Shown here piece after piece: positions 42,666-52,296 of a DNA stretch of 64,000 nt. Source of the DNA: an uncultured Bacteroidota bacterium (GTDB taxonomy: Bacteria > Bacteroidota > Bacteroidia > Bacteroidales > UBA932); the NCBI GenBank assembly GCA_937901965.1, contig CALGSW010000014.1:65292-129291 (forward strand). The letters are read 5' to 3'. The notes beneath the pieces were generated by a model. The model made no database searches, was not told where the DNA came from, and saw nothing but the letters and a program-made list of their open reading frames with translations. A program made the translations under genes and the position numbers. Within the stretch, counting starts at the first letter, position 1. Each line of letters opens with the position of its first letter.

Positions 42666-43526
42666 TTAAAGCTTATAAATATCTCCGGGATTAAGAACGG
42701 TAAGTTTGAAACTGGATACATCTCCATTGCTGTTTACTGCTTTATATGGTTCAAACAGCATTGCCTTGTTGTCTCCAATTACCTCAATAGTATTATCGGA
42801 TTTTACAACGATTGCAGTCTCTTCGTCAATTCCAATTCCTCTTAAGCCTGGATTATCCATCAGAACAGATATTAGTCTGATTTGCCTTTTCCTTTTAAGG
42901 AAATGCTGATCAACCACAATGTTGTCCAGGAAACCAAAGCCCTTTGCAGTAATTACATCACCCTTTTCTATTGTGTTAAATACCTGAGAGTTTGTAGTAT
43001 CACTTTTCTGTTCGCCTGTAAGCATAACTCTGCTCATTATTGCTGCACCTGCACTCGTTCCGCTTACAACCCCTCCGTCCTTATATATCTCCCTGATTCT
43101 CTCAAGAAATTTTGTACCCTCCAGATAATCACTAAGAACAACCTGATCTCCACCTGAGAAAAAGATTGCTGTTACACCATCAAGTTTAGCAAGACTTGAC
43201 GGAGAATCTATACTGTCCTTTTCACAAAAGATATAGTCAGCAGACTTGCAACCCAGAACACGGAACTCCTCACTCTGCTTAATCCCTGTCTCCTCTGCCA
43301 CTCCGCTTGCAAAAGGCACAACCAGCACTTTTGAATTTTCTCCTCCGCTATAATCAATAATTGTCTTTAAAATTACCTCAATTCTGTCTCCACCTCCCTC
43401 TATAACAAGAGTGCCTTTTGAATCTATCTTTTCAGCCTCATATTTAAGTTCTGTCTGTGGATTCTGACTACAAGATGCCAGATGCAATAATATAATTATT
43501 GCAATAAAGAGTGTTTTTATTTTCAT
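42666..43526 (-). CDS. Cyanophycinase-like serine peptidase (S51 family) lipoprotein
   Basis: A 286-residue lipoprotein (lipobox LASC, Cys19). The nucleophile is Ser158 in 'SGTSAGA', preceded by 'IFFSGGDQ', the S51/class-I-glutaminase-like oxyanion loop; 'FGFLDNIVVDQHFLKRKRQIRL' carries the His/Arg patch typical of cyanophycinase. Such enzymes cut the aspartate-arginine polymer cyanophycin, or alpha-aspartyl dipeptides, to dipeptides. An exported form fits use of an external polymer. It is four bases from the M20 gene. True cyanophycin as a substrate is a guess from family and context. Confidence 0.85.
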   Translation of the reverse strand: MKIKTLFIAIIILLHLASCSQNPQTELKYEAEKIDSKGTLVIEGGGDRIEVILKTIIDYSGGENSKVLVVPFASGVAEETGIKQSEEFRVLGCKSADYIFCEKDSIDSPSSLAKLDGVTAIFFSGGDQVVLSDYLEGTKFLERIREIYKDGGVVSGTSAGAAIMSRVMLTGEQKSDTTNSQVFNTIEKGDVITAKGFGFLDNIVVDQHFLKRKRQIRLISVLMDNPGLRGIGIDEETAIVVKSDNTIEVIGDNKAMLFEPYKAVNSNGDVSSFKLTVLNPGDIYKL

Positions 43527-43529
43527 AAT

Positions 43530-44630
43530 TTAAATTATTTCTGTTGTTAATAGTTGATAGGCGATCTCTGATGCCATTTTTAGATCCTCATAAAGAATGA
43601 ACTCATCATTCCCGTGTGGGTTCTGAGCCCCCACTCCTAGATTTATTGTTTTTATACCCTTTGCATTCAATGAATTAGCGTCGCTGCCACCCATTGATTT
43701 CTTTGCTGACGGATTGATTCCCAGGCTCTTTGCTATTCTTGAAAAATGAGTATATGGTTTGTCATCCTCTTTGATGGAGTATGGCAGAAAATCCCAGAAG
43801 TGCTTTGACTCCAGCTTACCGCCATATTTTTCACATACCTTATTGAAGTCGCTTATGACTTTTGCCATAATCTCCTCTCCATAATGGGTAAAGTCAGTTC
43901 TTATCTCTCCTGTCATATGAACCTCATCGCATACTACATTTGTCCCCGTCCCCCCTTTTACAATTCCAATATTAGCGGTAGTTACTTCATCTACCCTTCC
44001 AAATGGGAAACCGGCCATTGCCTCGGCAGCAATTTTAATTGCATTTACACCCTTTTCAGGAGATATTCCCGCATGGGCAGAGACACCCCGTACAACGAGT
44101 TCAAAGTTTATTGCACCGCATGTCTCAGATACAAAGCTGCCCGGAGGAAGATACGAATCAAACACAAAGCCGTATTTAATATTTGGAGCCGGTTTATAAA
44201 ACAGAGACCCGGCAAGTGTTGTCTCTTCGCAAACTGTGAAAAGTAGCGTTGATGGCTTTAATTTCCCTTCTTTTGCTGCCCGCTCAAGGGCAAAAAGTAT
44301 AGACGAAAGGCCTCCTCTGTCATCAACTCCCAGCGGAGTTGTCCCGTCTGAAGTAATTCGGTCCTGATGGAACTGATGCTTTAGGCCGGCAGTAGATCTT
44401 GGAGTGTCCATATGGGCTGCAAGCAGATATTCTCCACCCCCAAGTATTTCAACAATCAAATTGCCTGAATTTCCATTTGACAAAACATTAGCTCCATCTG
44501 AAAAAAACTTTAACCCAAAATTATCTATGAACTTTTTTATATACCCGGCAACCGGAGCTTCATTGCCAGAAATAGCATCTATAGAAGTTAAATCAATGAA
44601 AATCTGTTTAAGCCTTTCGTCTAATACCAT
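43530..44630 (-). CDS. M20-family metallopeptidase (peptidase T-like)
   Basis: A 366-residue cytoplasmic peptidase with no signal. Metal site: 'LLAAHMDTPRS' (His, Asp), 'LGVDDRGGLSS' (bridging Asp), 'TVCEETTLAGS' (catalytic and metal Glu), Asp in 'FVFDSYLPPG' and the late His in 'GAQNPHGNDEF'. A dimerisation domain at about 175-280 begins 'FELVVRGVSAHAGISPEKG'. The family hydrolyses di- and tripeptides or their acyl derivatives. It would finish the breakdown of peptides imported by YfcC. Confidence 0.88.
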   Translation of the reverse strand: MVLDERLKQIFIDLTSIDAISGNEAPVAGYIKKFIDNFGLKFFSDGANVLSNGNSGNLIVEILGGGEYLLAAHMDTPRSTAGLKHQFHQDRITSDGTTPLGVDDRGGLSSILFALERAAKEGKLKPSTLLFTVCEETTLAGSLFYKPAPNIKYGFVFDSYLPPGSFVSETCGAINFELVVRGVSAHAGISPEKGVNAIKIAAEAMAGFPFGRVDEVTTANIGIVKGGTGTNVVCDEVHMTGEIRTDFTHYGEEIMAKVISDFNKVCEKYGGKLESKHFWDFLPYSIKEDDKPYTHFSRIAKSLGINPSAKKSMGGSDANSLNAKGIKTINLGVGAQNPHGNDEFILYEDLKMASEIAYQLLTTEII

Positions 44631-44650
44631 TTTATTAATTTTTATCTAAT

Positions 44651-45691
44651 TTACAATCCAAATACATTCACATTTGAAAGACGGATATAGTAGCAATCTG
44701 TACAATTTCCGTGAACAAAGGCTATGTAGACACTCTTCCCTTTGTACTGGGTAATGTCAATTGTCTCTGTCTTGTCATCTGCATAGGTCTCATCCAGCTC
44801 TGTCCAGTCTCTCAATATGGTTGCCTCACGACAGTTTTCAAGAGTAATTGGAGACTCTGAAATAACCACCCTATAATTCTCTTCCGGATAATCTTCATCT
44901 CCGGCAGAGATATCAAAAGTAAGCATGACCTTATCCATAGTGCTGCCTATGTTTATAAGCGGTGAAACCAGATAGTTCTCCGGTGTAAGGGCACCCACAC
45001 CACCACTTCTGTAAGAATCGGAAGTTGCGTGGCTCTTGTAGTACTCCCAGTTGTACCCGTCTCCATCTTTATCTATCAAAGTCCATGTATCAGGAATTTC
45101 GGTAAGGAACTTCTCTGTGAAGTAGTATATTTTATCAGGTGCAATTTTGTAATTGAGAATTGATGTGGGTTTATTTGCTTTTGTATCAGGAGAATCCTTC
45201 AGAACCACATAAAAGTTCTTTCCTCCCTTTTTAAGCATGTTTACCTGTATGTACCCAAAATATTCTCCGCGGGGGATAGTTAAAGAACCTGTCATTGTAG
45301 CAGGAGTAAAAGTAGAGTTTGTTCCTGTTACAATCTGGTAGTCAACACCCAGTACAGCAGTTGAATAAACTGTATCAACAACAGACAGGTCAGTCCCGGC
45401 AGGAACCTCCTCTACATAGTTATCTTTATCTGTCAGATAGTACAGTTTCTGAACTATTTCATAGTTTACGGTTACATTTCCGGTGGATGTTTTTACTAAC
45501 TGAATGCAGATAGAGTCAAGCCCCACTTTGTTGTTCTCTTTCTGAAGAATATTACTTATGGTACCCTGTCTGTTTTCAAATGCACTGAATTCATAATACT
45601 GAGGTCCCTGATAAGTTCGGTCCTCTTTTTCACACCCGCTGATCAGCAGGGATAAAAGGATTACAAAATTGAAGTATAGTAAATTTTTCAT
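44651..45691 (-). CDS. Surface lipoprotein behind SusD, with C-terminal jelly-roll domain
   Basis: A 346-residue lipoprotein (lipobox ISGC, Cys20). The first ~190 residues hold an Ig-like/Calx-beta-like unit with 'AVLGVDYQIVTGTNSTFTPATMTGSLTIPRG', and the last ~150 a cleaved-adhesin/choice-of-anchor-J type domain ('PDTWTLIDKDGDGYNWEYY...NYLVSPLINIG...VYIAFVHGN'). Such domains bind peptides or glycans and occur in gingipains. In the place usually held by SusE/SusF, it is likely a substrate-binding surface protein of the SusCD complex. Confidence 0.75.
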   Translation of the reverse strand: MKNLLYFNFVILLSLLISGCEKEDRTYQGPQYYEFSAFENRQGTISNILQKENNKVGLDSICIQLVKTSTGNVTVNYEIVQKLYYLTDKDNYVEEVPAGTDLSVVDTVYSTAVLGVDYQIVTGTNSTFTPATMTGSLTIPRGEYFGYIQVNMLKKGGKNFYVVLKDSPDTKANKPTSILNYKIAPDKIYYFTEKFLTEIPDTWTLIDKDGDGYNWEYYKSHATSDSYRSGGVGALTPENYLVSPLINIGSTMDKVMLTFDISAGDEDYPEENYRVVISESPITLENCREATILRDWTELDETYADDKTETIDITQYKGKSVYIAFVHGNCTDCYYIRLSNVNVFGL

Positions 45692-45695
45692 AATT

Positions 45696-47129
45696 TTAAT
45701 ATCCGGGGTTGTTAACTAATTTCTTGTTTACATCCATCTCTGTAGCACCAATAGGAGCTACAACCCGATAGTCTGCGTAAGGTATTTCAGGAAGACCGTT
45801 AGGTCTGGAAATTGGTAATCCAAGCCTCTTCATATCAAAGAACCTGTGTCCCTCAAAAGCCAGCTCAATCCTTCTCTGGAGAAGAATCTCACTGAGCAGT
45901 TCTGAGTTTGCCACATCGGTATCTTCAAGTCCTCTTATGTTTCTCAAGGCATTTATATCATTGCGGGCCATTGTGTAATTTTTCAGATGAGCATATGCCT
46001 CTGCCCTGTTAAGATACATCTCGGAGATTCTGATAAGTGGAACATCGTCCAGTCCAAATGCACCGCCCCAGCTGTTAAACTTGGTTGTCCACCACAAATC
46101 CTGTCCGTAATAGTGAACCTTTCTCAGTGCACCAAATCTCTTATCATTGTCTTTGTCAATAATATTGATAAAGTCAGGTGATACAGAGAGCTGAGCATCT
46201 CCCGGCCCTGTTCCGTCACCAAAACCATCCTCATCCCTTGCTCCGTTATCCAGAGTACCATAAGTAGAGTGAAGCGAAACAGACTTTAAGTTCTCTGTAA
46301 TTGTAAAATGGAGTTGCCAGATTGACTCAGTCCCTTTTGAAAAAATATCTGTGTAGACACCATCGTGCAATTTCACATTTGAGTTTGTGATTGTTGTACT
46401 TGCTGCAGTTATTGCATTATCCCAATCACCCTTGTAAAGATATACCCTGGACTGGAAAGCTTTTACCGCAAGAGCTGAAACCCTGAAAGGGAAATTTGAT
46501 CCGTCATTGTTATTCAGCAAAGTGTAAGAGTCATTAAGATCTTTAACAATCTGGGCCCATACCACATCTACTGTTGCCCTTGGAACAGATGCCTGTTCTG
46601 TAATGCTTCCACCCTCGTTGAAGAATGGTTCAGTAAGCAGTGGAACGCAAAGATTGAAATTCTCAACCAATTTACCCGGCACACGACTATATATAATACT
46701 TAAGTTAAAGTAGTTATACGCTCTGAGAAAGAGTGCCTCACCTGTTAGTGATTTAACCTTTGCTGTCTGTTCCAGCTGTGACAAATAGAAAATTGCCTCA
46801 TTTAAAGCTCCTATCTGCTTATATGCTATTTCCCATATATCAAGATTATAGTTTGGCTTAAAGTTATACTGGCCGGAGTAGCTTGTTGCTCCAGGAGAGA
46901 GCTGGGTATTGTCACCCAGAACATCCGGAATACAAATAAGATCTCTTCCTGCATAATATCCGTCCTGCAACTGGTCGTATACACCTATTATAAGACTCTC
47001 ACAACCGGCTACAGTTTTGATTTTACCTTGCGGCAATGCATGCTTTGTACTCACATCAAGCATAGATTCGCAAGATGAGTTTGCAAAAAGCACAAAAATT
47101 GTAACAATTATTATATTAATTTTTTTCAT
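45696..47129 (-). CDS. SusD/RagB-family outer-membrane lipoprotein
   Basis: A 477-residue lipoprotein (lipobox SSC, Cys20). N-terminal TPR-like helices ('GLYDQLQDGYYAGRDL'-like, 'AEALFLRAYNYFNLSIIYS') and the C-terminal SusD core ('IRISEMYLNRAEAYAHLKN', 'ILLQRRIELAFEGHRFFDMKRLG') are diagnostic. It forms the lid of the SusC channel and holds the substrate. The gene lies between SusC (11 bases) and the third surface lipoprotein (four bases). Confidence 0.95.
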   Translation of the reverse strand: MKKINIIIVTIFVLFANSSCESMLDVSTKHALPQGKIKTVAGCESLIIGVYDQLQDGYYAGRDLICIPDVLGDNTQLSPGATSYSGQYNFKPNYNLDIWEIAYKQIGALNEAIFYLSQLEQTAKVKSLTGEALFLRAYNYFNLSIIYSRVPGKLVENFNLCVPLLTEPFFNEGGSITEQASVPRATVDVVWAQIVKDLNDSYTLLNNNDGSNFPFRVSALAVKAFQSRVYLYKGDWDNAITAASTTITNSNVKLHDGVYTDIFSKGTESIWQLHFTITENLKSVSLHSTYGTLDNGARDEDGFGDGTGPGDAQLSVSPDFINIIDKDNDKRFGALRKVHYYGQDLWWTTKFNSWGGAFGLDDVPLIRISEMYLNRAEAYAHLKNYTMARNDINALRNIRGLEDTDVANSELLSEILLQRRIELAFEGHRFFDMKRLGLPISRPNGLPEIPYADYRVVAPIGATEMDVNKKLVNNPGY

Positions 47130-47140
47130 GTCCGGAGTGA

Positions 47141-50100
47141 TTAAAAGTTAATCTTAATACCTATACTTAAACTCTTTGACTGAGGATAGAGTCCTCTGTC
47201 TGAACCAACAGATTCCGGGTCGTAACCCTGATAAGGAGTAGCAGTCCATAAGTTATATGCATTAGCATATATCTGAGCATCCTCAATTTTTAGTTTCTTA
47301 ACAAGTTTCTGAGGTATATTGTAGCTTAGGTTAATATTTTTTAATTTTATAAAGTCTGTAGATTCATAGATGAGACTCATAGATGGATCTCCGTTATTAT
47401 CATACTTCATTGGATTTCCCGGATACAATCCGTCAATTACAGGCTTAGGTACCCAGGTATTATCACCCGGCTTCCTCCAGTATGAGTTATAAATATCGGA
47501 AAGCAAATTGTTGTCTGCAGCCTGACCTATTAACACGGCTTTGTCACTCCAGTACTTGAGCGCTCCCATCTGGAACTGGAAGAAGAAAGAGAGAGTGAAG
47601 TTTTTCCATGAGATAGTGTTTTCCATACCTCCAAAGAAAGTAGGATCAAGACCCTTTGTCCATACCCTGTCCTCAAGAGTTGGATTGTAGGTAATATATC
47701 CATCTTTGTCATAATACATAGGACGACCATCTGAGCTGTTTACCCCTGCCCACTGATAAACATACTCAGCAGTGATAGGCTTGCCCACCTTATACTGACC
47801 CAGCTCCTCCAGCCCATCCTGCAGCTCTGTAATAAAATTCTTTGCAAGAGATACATTAATTGATGTTTCCCATTTGAAATCTTCACCGTTAATATTTATG
47901 GTATTAAGCTGGATATCCATTCCCTGATTCCTTACACCACCCATGTTTGAAGGGATAATGCTGAAACCGGTTGTCTGAGGGATTATTCTGTAGTAGAGCA
48001 AATCTTTAGTGTCGTCCATATAAAGGTCAATATTTGCATTTATCCTGCCGTCAAAAAAGCCTGCTGTTATACCCACATTCTTTGAGTGTTTCTTCTCCCA
48101 GGTAAGTTTCTGGTTACCTATAGAAGAAGGAATAATACCTGATGATCCGTTATAGGATGAGTTTGCATCATAAAGTCTCTGCGATACGTAGTTTCCTATA
48201 CTGGCATTTCCTGTTATACCGTAACTTGCTCTTAGTTTAAGGTCATTCAGCCACTCAACATCTTTAAGAAATTTCTCCTCCTTCATTCTCCATGCGAATG
48301 AAACTGAAGGAAATGTTCCCCATTTATTATCGGCGCCAAACCTTGATGACCCGTCGTATCTTATTGTACCTGTGAGTATGTACTTATCTTTAAATGTGTA
48401 GCTGGCCCTTCCGAAAAAGCCGGCCATTTTCCATTCAGTGTAATCCTCCATTGTAGAAATGGGGGTAGCAGCACTGCTAAGCAGTGTAAGATCCGGACTT
48501 GAGACACCATTGGCCTCAGCACCAATCATATGATATTTATAGCTACTGTATGAGAACCCGGCAACTGCACTAATCCTGTGTATATCTTTTATAGTTGTAT
48601 TATATGTAAGAACCTGCTCAGACTGAAATTTTCCAATGTCTGAAGAGTTTGCTATTATAGCTCCGTTTACCCTTGATCCAAGCCTGGTCCGCGGATCGCT
48701 GAACTGGTGCTCATTGAGCCATGTCAGATCCAGATTATAGCTACTTTTAAATTCAAGTCCTTTCAGGATTTTAAAAGTGAGGTCATTTGCAGAGATAAGG
48801 TTATTAGTTTTACCTATATATTCATTTAACTCAAGCATTTGCGGAATATTGTATAGAAAATATCCATACTGTAAATCTGAGTAGTAATTTCCTTCAGAAT
48901 CTCTTGGTGACACACCGGGAAGAAGAAACATTGCCGTTCTGGAAGGGTTGGCAGCACCAATAGTTGATGACTGATTGTGTGTTGTTCCGCTGAATGTGTT
49001 ATTGGTGTTGAAAGTTAGCCAAGGAGTGATTGCGTGGCTAAGGTTGAGCCTTCCGGAGATTCTGCTGAATCCGGTATGCTTAATAATCCCATCGGTTTTG
49101 TTATAACCCAGCGAGGTATAGAATTTTGTATTCTCTCCGCCACCGGACATGCTTACCTGATAATTCTGTACAAGTGCCCTTCTGAATATTTCATCATACC
49201 AATCAGTTGTAGGAGCATTTGAATAGCCGTCATCCCCCCATCCAAAGCTTTTAAACAGGTCAAGCTTCTCCTGGTAGGAGTTAGTCCCATAATATTCATC
49301 ATAGTTTTTATACTCCAGAAGAGCAAATTCTGCCCACTGTCTTCCGTTTAGAAGAGGAACTTTGCGAATTATCTCCTGAACCCCTGCTGTTGCTGCTACT
49401 GATACTTTGGTTTTCCCGGAGGCTCCCTTTTTTGTGGTGATAATTACTACACCATTTGCTGCCTGAGCTCCGTATATTGAGGCCGATGCACCATCTTTCA
49501 GGACGCTTATTGACTCAATATCTTCCGGATTAAGACCTGCAAGCACGTCTGCATTCGTTAGAATATTTGTTGTCTGAGCTCCATTTGTAACCTGAACACC
49601 ATCAATAATGTAGAGAGGCTGTGTATCGGCATTTATTGAGCCGCGGCCCCTGATATTAATTGAAAATGATGACCCCGGTATTCCGGAAGTTGAAGTTATC
49701 TGAACACCTGACATCTTTCCTTGTATAGCTCTCTGAAAATTAGAGCTGTTTGACTTTGCCAGAGATTCGGCACTTATATTTTCTATTGAGCCGGCAATAT
49801 CCTTCTTCCTGGTTACACCATAGCCCACAACAACAATCTGTTCCAGTTCATTTTCCGCCTCTCTGAGTGCTACATTAATAAATCTCTGTCCATTTATGGC
49901 AACCTCCTGGGGTCTCATTCCCAGAAAATTAAAAACAAGAGCATTCTGTTTAGACATATCCTCAACCCTTATTTTATAATTTCCATCAAAATCTGAGATT
50001 ACTCCTTTCCCTTTTTCCCCTTTAATCTCCACAGATGCTCCGGGAAGCGGATCATTGTTTAAATCGGTTATCTTCCCGTACACGTAGAGTGAATCTATTG

Positions 50101-50470
50101 TCTCTCCCGGTTTTTTCTGATCTTTTGAGGGGATGCTCCTCTCTGTTGTCTTCTTAATGTAAATTACCTTTTTATCAATAGTGAATGTGAGACCTGTACC
50201 CTCAAGACACCCCTCCATAATCTGATTGATTGTACTTGATCTGAACTCCTTTGTGATTTTGGGAATTTTTACAATATCAACGTCTTCATAGACAAAGAAG
50301 TAGTTACTTTGCGATGTTATCTGTACCATCGCCTCCTTAAATGTAACATTGTTAAGCTTTACATTGTACACATCTTTCTGTGACTGTGCATAAGCATCAC
50401 CGGTACACATAATCAGTGCATACAAGAAAAAGAAAACAAACAAATTTTTATACCCTTTGTTTTTTTTCAT
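47141..50470 (-). CDS. SusC/RagA-type TonB-linked outer-membrane transporter with STN domain
   Basis: A 1109-residue transporter. Order: signal peptide (1-29), STN domain (about 34-110, the part that contacts an anti-sigma factor), CarboxypepD_reg domain (about 128-205), the SusC-type 'VVVGYGVTRKKDIAGSI' segment, plug with 'GVQITSTSGIPGSSFSINIRG', and a beta-barrel ending in 'IGIKINF' with terminal Phe. The STN extension shows that this transporter also signals: substrate entry is relayed to the FecR-like protein coded just upstream, as in FecA-FecR-FecI. Confidence 0.96.
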   Translation of the reverse strand: MKKNKGYKNLFVFFFLYALIMCTGDAYAQSQKDVYNVKLNNVTFKEAMVQITSQSNYFFVYEDVDIVKIPKITKEFRSSTINQIMEGCLEGTGLTFTIDKKVIYIKKTTERSIPSKDQKKPGETIDSLYVYGKITDLNNDPLPGASVEIKGEKGKGVISDFDGNYKIRVEDMSKQNALVFNFLGMRPQEVAINGQRFINVALREAENELEQIVVVGYGVTRKKDIAGSIENISAESLAKSNSSNFQRAIQGKMSGVQITSTSGIPGSSFSINIRGRGSINADTQPLYIIDGVQVTNGAQTTNILTNADVLAGLNPEDIESISVLKDGASASIYGAQAANGVVIITTKKGASGKTKVSVAATAGVQEIIRKVPLLNGRQWAEFALLEYKNYDEYYGTNSYQEKLDLFKSFGWGDDGYSNAPTTDWYDEIFRRALVQNYQVSMSGGGENTKFYTSLGYNKTDGIIKHTGFSRISGRLNLSHAITPWLTFNTNNTFSGTTHNQSSTIGAANPSRTAMFLLPGVSPRDSEGNYYSDLQYGYFLYNIPQMLELNEYIGKTNNLISANDLTFKILKGLEFKSSYNLDLTWLNEHQFSDPRTRLGSRVNGAIIANSSDIGKFQSEQVLTYNTTIKDIHRISAVAGFSYSSYKYHMIGAEANGVSSPDLTLLSSAATPISTMEDYTEWKMAGFFGRASYTFKDKYILTGTIRYDGSSRFGADNKWGTFPSVSFAWRMKEEKFLKDVEWLNDLKLRASYGITGNASIGNYVSQRLYDANSSYNGSSGIIPSSIGNQKLTWEKKHSKNVGITAGFFDGRINANIDLYMDDTKDLLYYRIIPQTTGFSIIPSNMGGVRNQGMDIQLNTININGEDFKWETSINVSLAKNFITELQDGLEELGQYKVGKPITAEYVYQWAGVNSSDGRPMYYDKDGYITYNPTLEDRVWTKGLDPTFFGGMENTISWKNFTLSFFFQFQMGALKYWSDKAVLIGQAADNNLLSDIYNSYWRKPGDNTWVPKPVIDGLYPGNPMKYDNNGDPSMSLIYESTDFIKLKNINLSYNIPQKLVKKLKIEDAQIYANAYNLWTATPYQGYDPESVGSDRGLYPQSKSLSIGIKINF

Positions 50471-50497
50471 AATTAAGTTTAGTTAGTAGGTAATAAA

Positions 50498-51619
50498 TTA
50501 GTATATAGTTACTGTTCTTCCATTTATCTTTATATGGCCGGGAACCATCCTGGCAAACGTAGCAAGCAGCTCTTCCGGTGTATCTTCCCTGCTCAGTTTC
50601 CCTGATAAAACTCTATCCTTTACGCTGTTGTTCAGATATATAACCTCCAGACCATACCAAATTCCCAGATCTTTCATTATATCCTCAAGGCGTTTTCTGT
50701 CAAAAAAGTACACACCCTCTTTCCAGGAGGTGTACATAGCAGTATTTACATCATTTACCTCTATTCCCCTCTCATCTTTATTATAAACAGACTGCTCTCC
50801 CTGCTTCAGATTGTACTCATCACTCTTTCCCTCTCTGTTTATAAATCCAACATTGATTTTCCCCTCAACCAGAGTAGCTTCCACATTTGCATTCTCTTTG
50901 TAAGCTTTTACGTTAAACTGAGTACCTGTTACATTAACTATCATACCATCTGTATGTACAGTAAATGGCCTTGCACTATCTTTTGATATGTCAAAAAAAC
51001 CTTCCCCCTCAAGGGCCACTCTTCTTGAAGTTGACTTAAAATCTGTACAATAGGCAAGTGAACTTTTTGAATTTAGCCATACAACAGACTCATCAGGAAG
51101 GATAATCCTGAATAACTTTATCACTGGTACAACTATACGATGCTCAGCTGCTTTTTTATTATTCTGAGGATAGTACTTTATTGTATTTTCATCAATTTTT
51201 ACAAACATTCTTTCAACGTCTGCATTGTTTTCAACTGAGTTAAGGTTTATTCTTCTTGATCCGTCAACTATAAGTGTTACATCCTCAAACTGAGTATCAC
51301 CTTCAAGTAGTCTCTGCTCCTTAATTTCAATAATCAGCTGATATGCAAAGATTGCGATAACAAGACCTGCGATTAGTATTGCAGCAACACGCCTGAAAAT
51401 AGGATTAAATAGCAGGCGGGGCTTTTCAGATGTAACCTTTTTATAATCTTTATATCTGCTCTTTAAATACTCCCTGTCGTGAAGTCTTTTATAAAACGCC
51501 TCATTCTGGTCTGAGAGTTCTCTCCAGGAATCAAGTTCAGATCTCTCGCTTTCGTGTAACTCTGAGAGCAGACTCTTTGTTAGCAGAGATTTTATTCTTT
51601 CAGTTTGTTCTTCGTTCAT
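50498..51619 (-). CDS. FecR-type anti-sigma factor
   Basis: About 374 residues from the ATG at 51619 (a longer frame starts 51 bases upstream without ATG support). A cytoplasmic N-terminus with sigma-binding helices (about 1-70) is followed by one transmembrane helix at about 75-95, then the FecR beta domain ('LPDESVVWLNSKSSLAYCTDFKS', 'GEGFFDISKDSARPFTVHTDGMIVNVTGTQFNVKAY') and a C-terminal DUF4974-like part. It receives the signal from the STN domain of SusC and controls the sigma factor. Confidence 0.93.
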   Translation of the reverse strand: MNEEQTERIKSLLTKSLLSELHESERSELDSWRELSDQNEAFYKRLHDREYLKSRYKDYKKVTSEKPRLLFNPIFRRVAAILIAGLVIAIFAYQLIIEIKEQRLLEGDTQFEDVTLIVDGSRRINLNSVENNADVERMFVKIDENTIKYYPQNNKKAAEHRIVVPVIKLFRIILPDESVVWLNSKSSLAYCTDFKSTSRRVALEGEGFFDISKDSARPFTVHTDGMIVNVTGTQFNVKAYKENANVEATLVEGKINVGFINREGKSDEYNLKQGEQSVYNKDERGIEVNDVNTAMYTSWKEGVYFFDRKRLEDIMKDLGIWYGLEVIYLNNSVKDRVLSGKLSREDTPEELLATFARMVPGHIKINGRTVTIY

Positions 51620-51703
51620 TGCTCTGTTTATTAGTTTAAAAAAAATAGTTGCCCTCTGTATCAAGGACAACTTAAAACATTAAAAGGATGGAATCCCGTT
51701 TTA

Positions 51704-52258
51704 TTAATTGTAATTTTTCAGGAGAAACATTGCTATTACAAACAAATCTTTAAGAGACTGCCTTAACAGCTGTTTAGCTCTACTCTTCTGACTTTTAACT
51801 GTGTTTACAGATATTCCGAGTATGTCTGCAATATCCTGATTACTCATACCTTCAATATAGCTTAATCTGAAAATTTTATTGCACTCTTTAGGGAGTTGGT
51901 CAAGTTTGGCGAAAAGTTCAAATAAAATTTCAGCCTCTATTTTGTCAATGAGATATCCTGAATTATCAGCGCCACTGTCATGGAGGATAGTATAATCAGT
52001 AAATCTCTTTTTTATACTGTCTCTCTTTATATTATTTAGTGCAGCATTCCTTACCGAAGAAAAAAGATATGATTTCAATGCAGCTTCATTGTTCAGAGAG
52101 AGATTCTTCTCTATGAGCTTAGTAAATACAGAGTGAACAATATCTTCTGCTTCAGAGTGTGACTTTGTATACTTGGAAGCATAAAAACAGAGCAAAGAAT
52201 GATATTTTGAATATATCTCTCTAATTTCATCACAATTTAATGAGTGCTCTGCTTTCAT
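51704..52258 (-). CDS. ECF sigma factor (Bacteroides expansion family)
   Basis: A 184-residue ECF sigma factor: region 2 with 'YTKSHSEAEDIVHSVFTKLIEK' and region 4 with 'LSYIEGMSNQDIADILGISVNTVKSQKSRAKQLLR'. It precedes a FecR anti-sigma gene and an STN-containing SusC, the standard arrangement for transport-linked signalling in Bacteroidetes. A TATCTTTG box lies 24 bases before the ATG. It should drive the SusCD-peptidase operon, but its own promoter looks like the housekeeping type. Confidence 0.95.
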   Translation of the reverse strand: MKAEHSLNCDEIREIYSKYHSLLCFYASKYTKSHSEAEDIVHSVFTKLIEKNLSLNNEAALKSYLFSSVRNAALNNIKRDSIKKRFTDYTILHDSGADNSGYLIDKIEAEILFELFAKLDQLPKECNKIFRLSYIEGMSNQDIADILGISVNTVKSQKSRAKQLLRQSLKDLFVIAMFLLKNYN

Positions 52259-52282
52259 CTATGCTTTAATGGTATAATCTAT

Positions 52283-52290
52283 CAAAGATA
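52283..52290 (-). promoter_or_regulatory. minus-7 box of the ECF sigma gene
   Basis: TATCTTTG on the minus strand, an exact TAnnTTTG match, directly downstream of the T-run of the terminator at 52297-52320. No TTTG box is visible at 19-23 bases. Confidence 0.55.
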
Positions 52291-52296
52291 ACAAAA

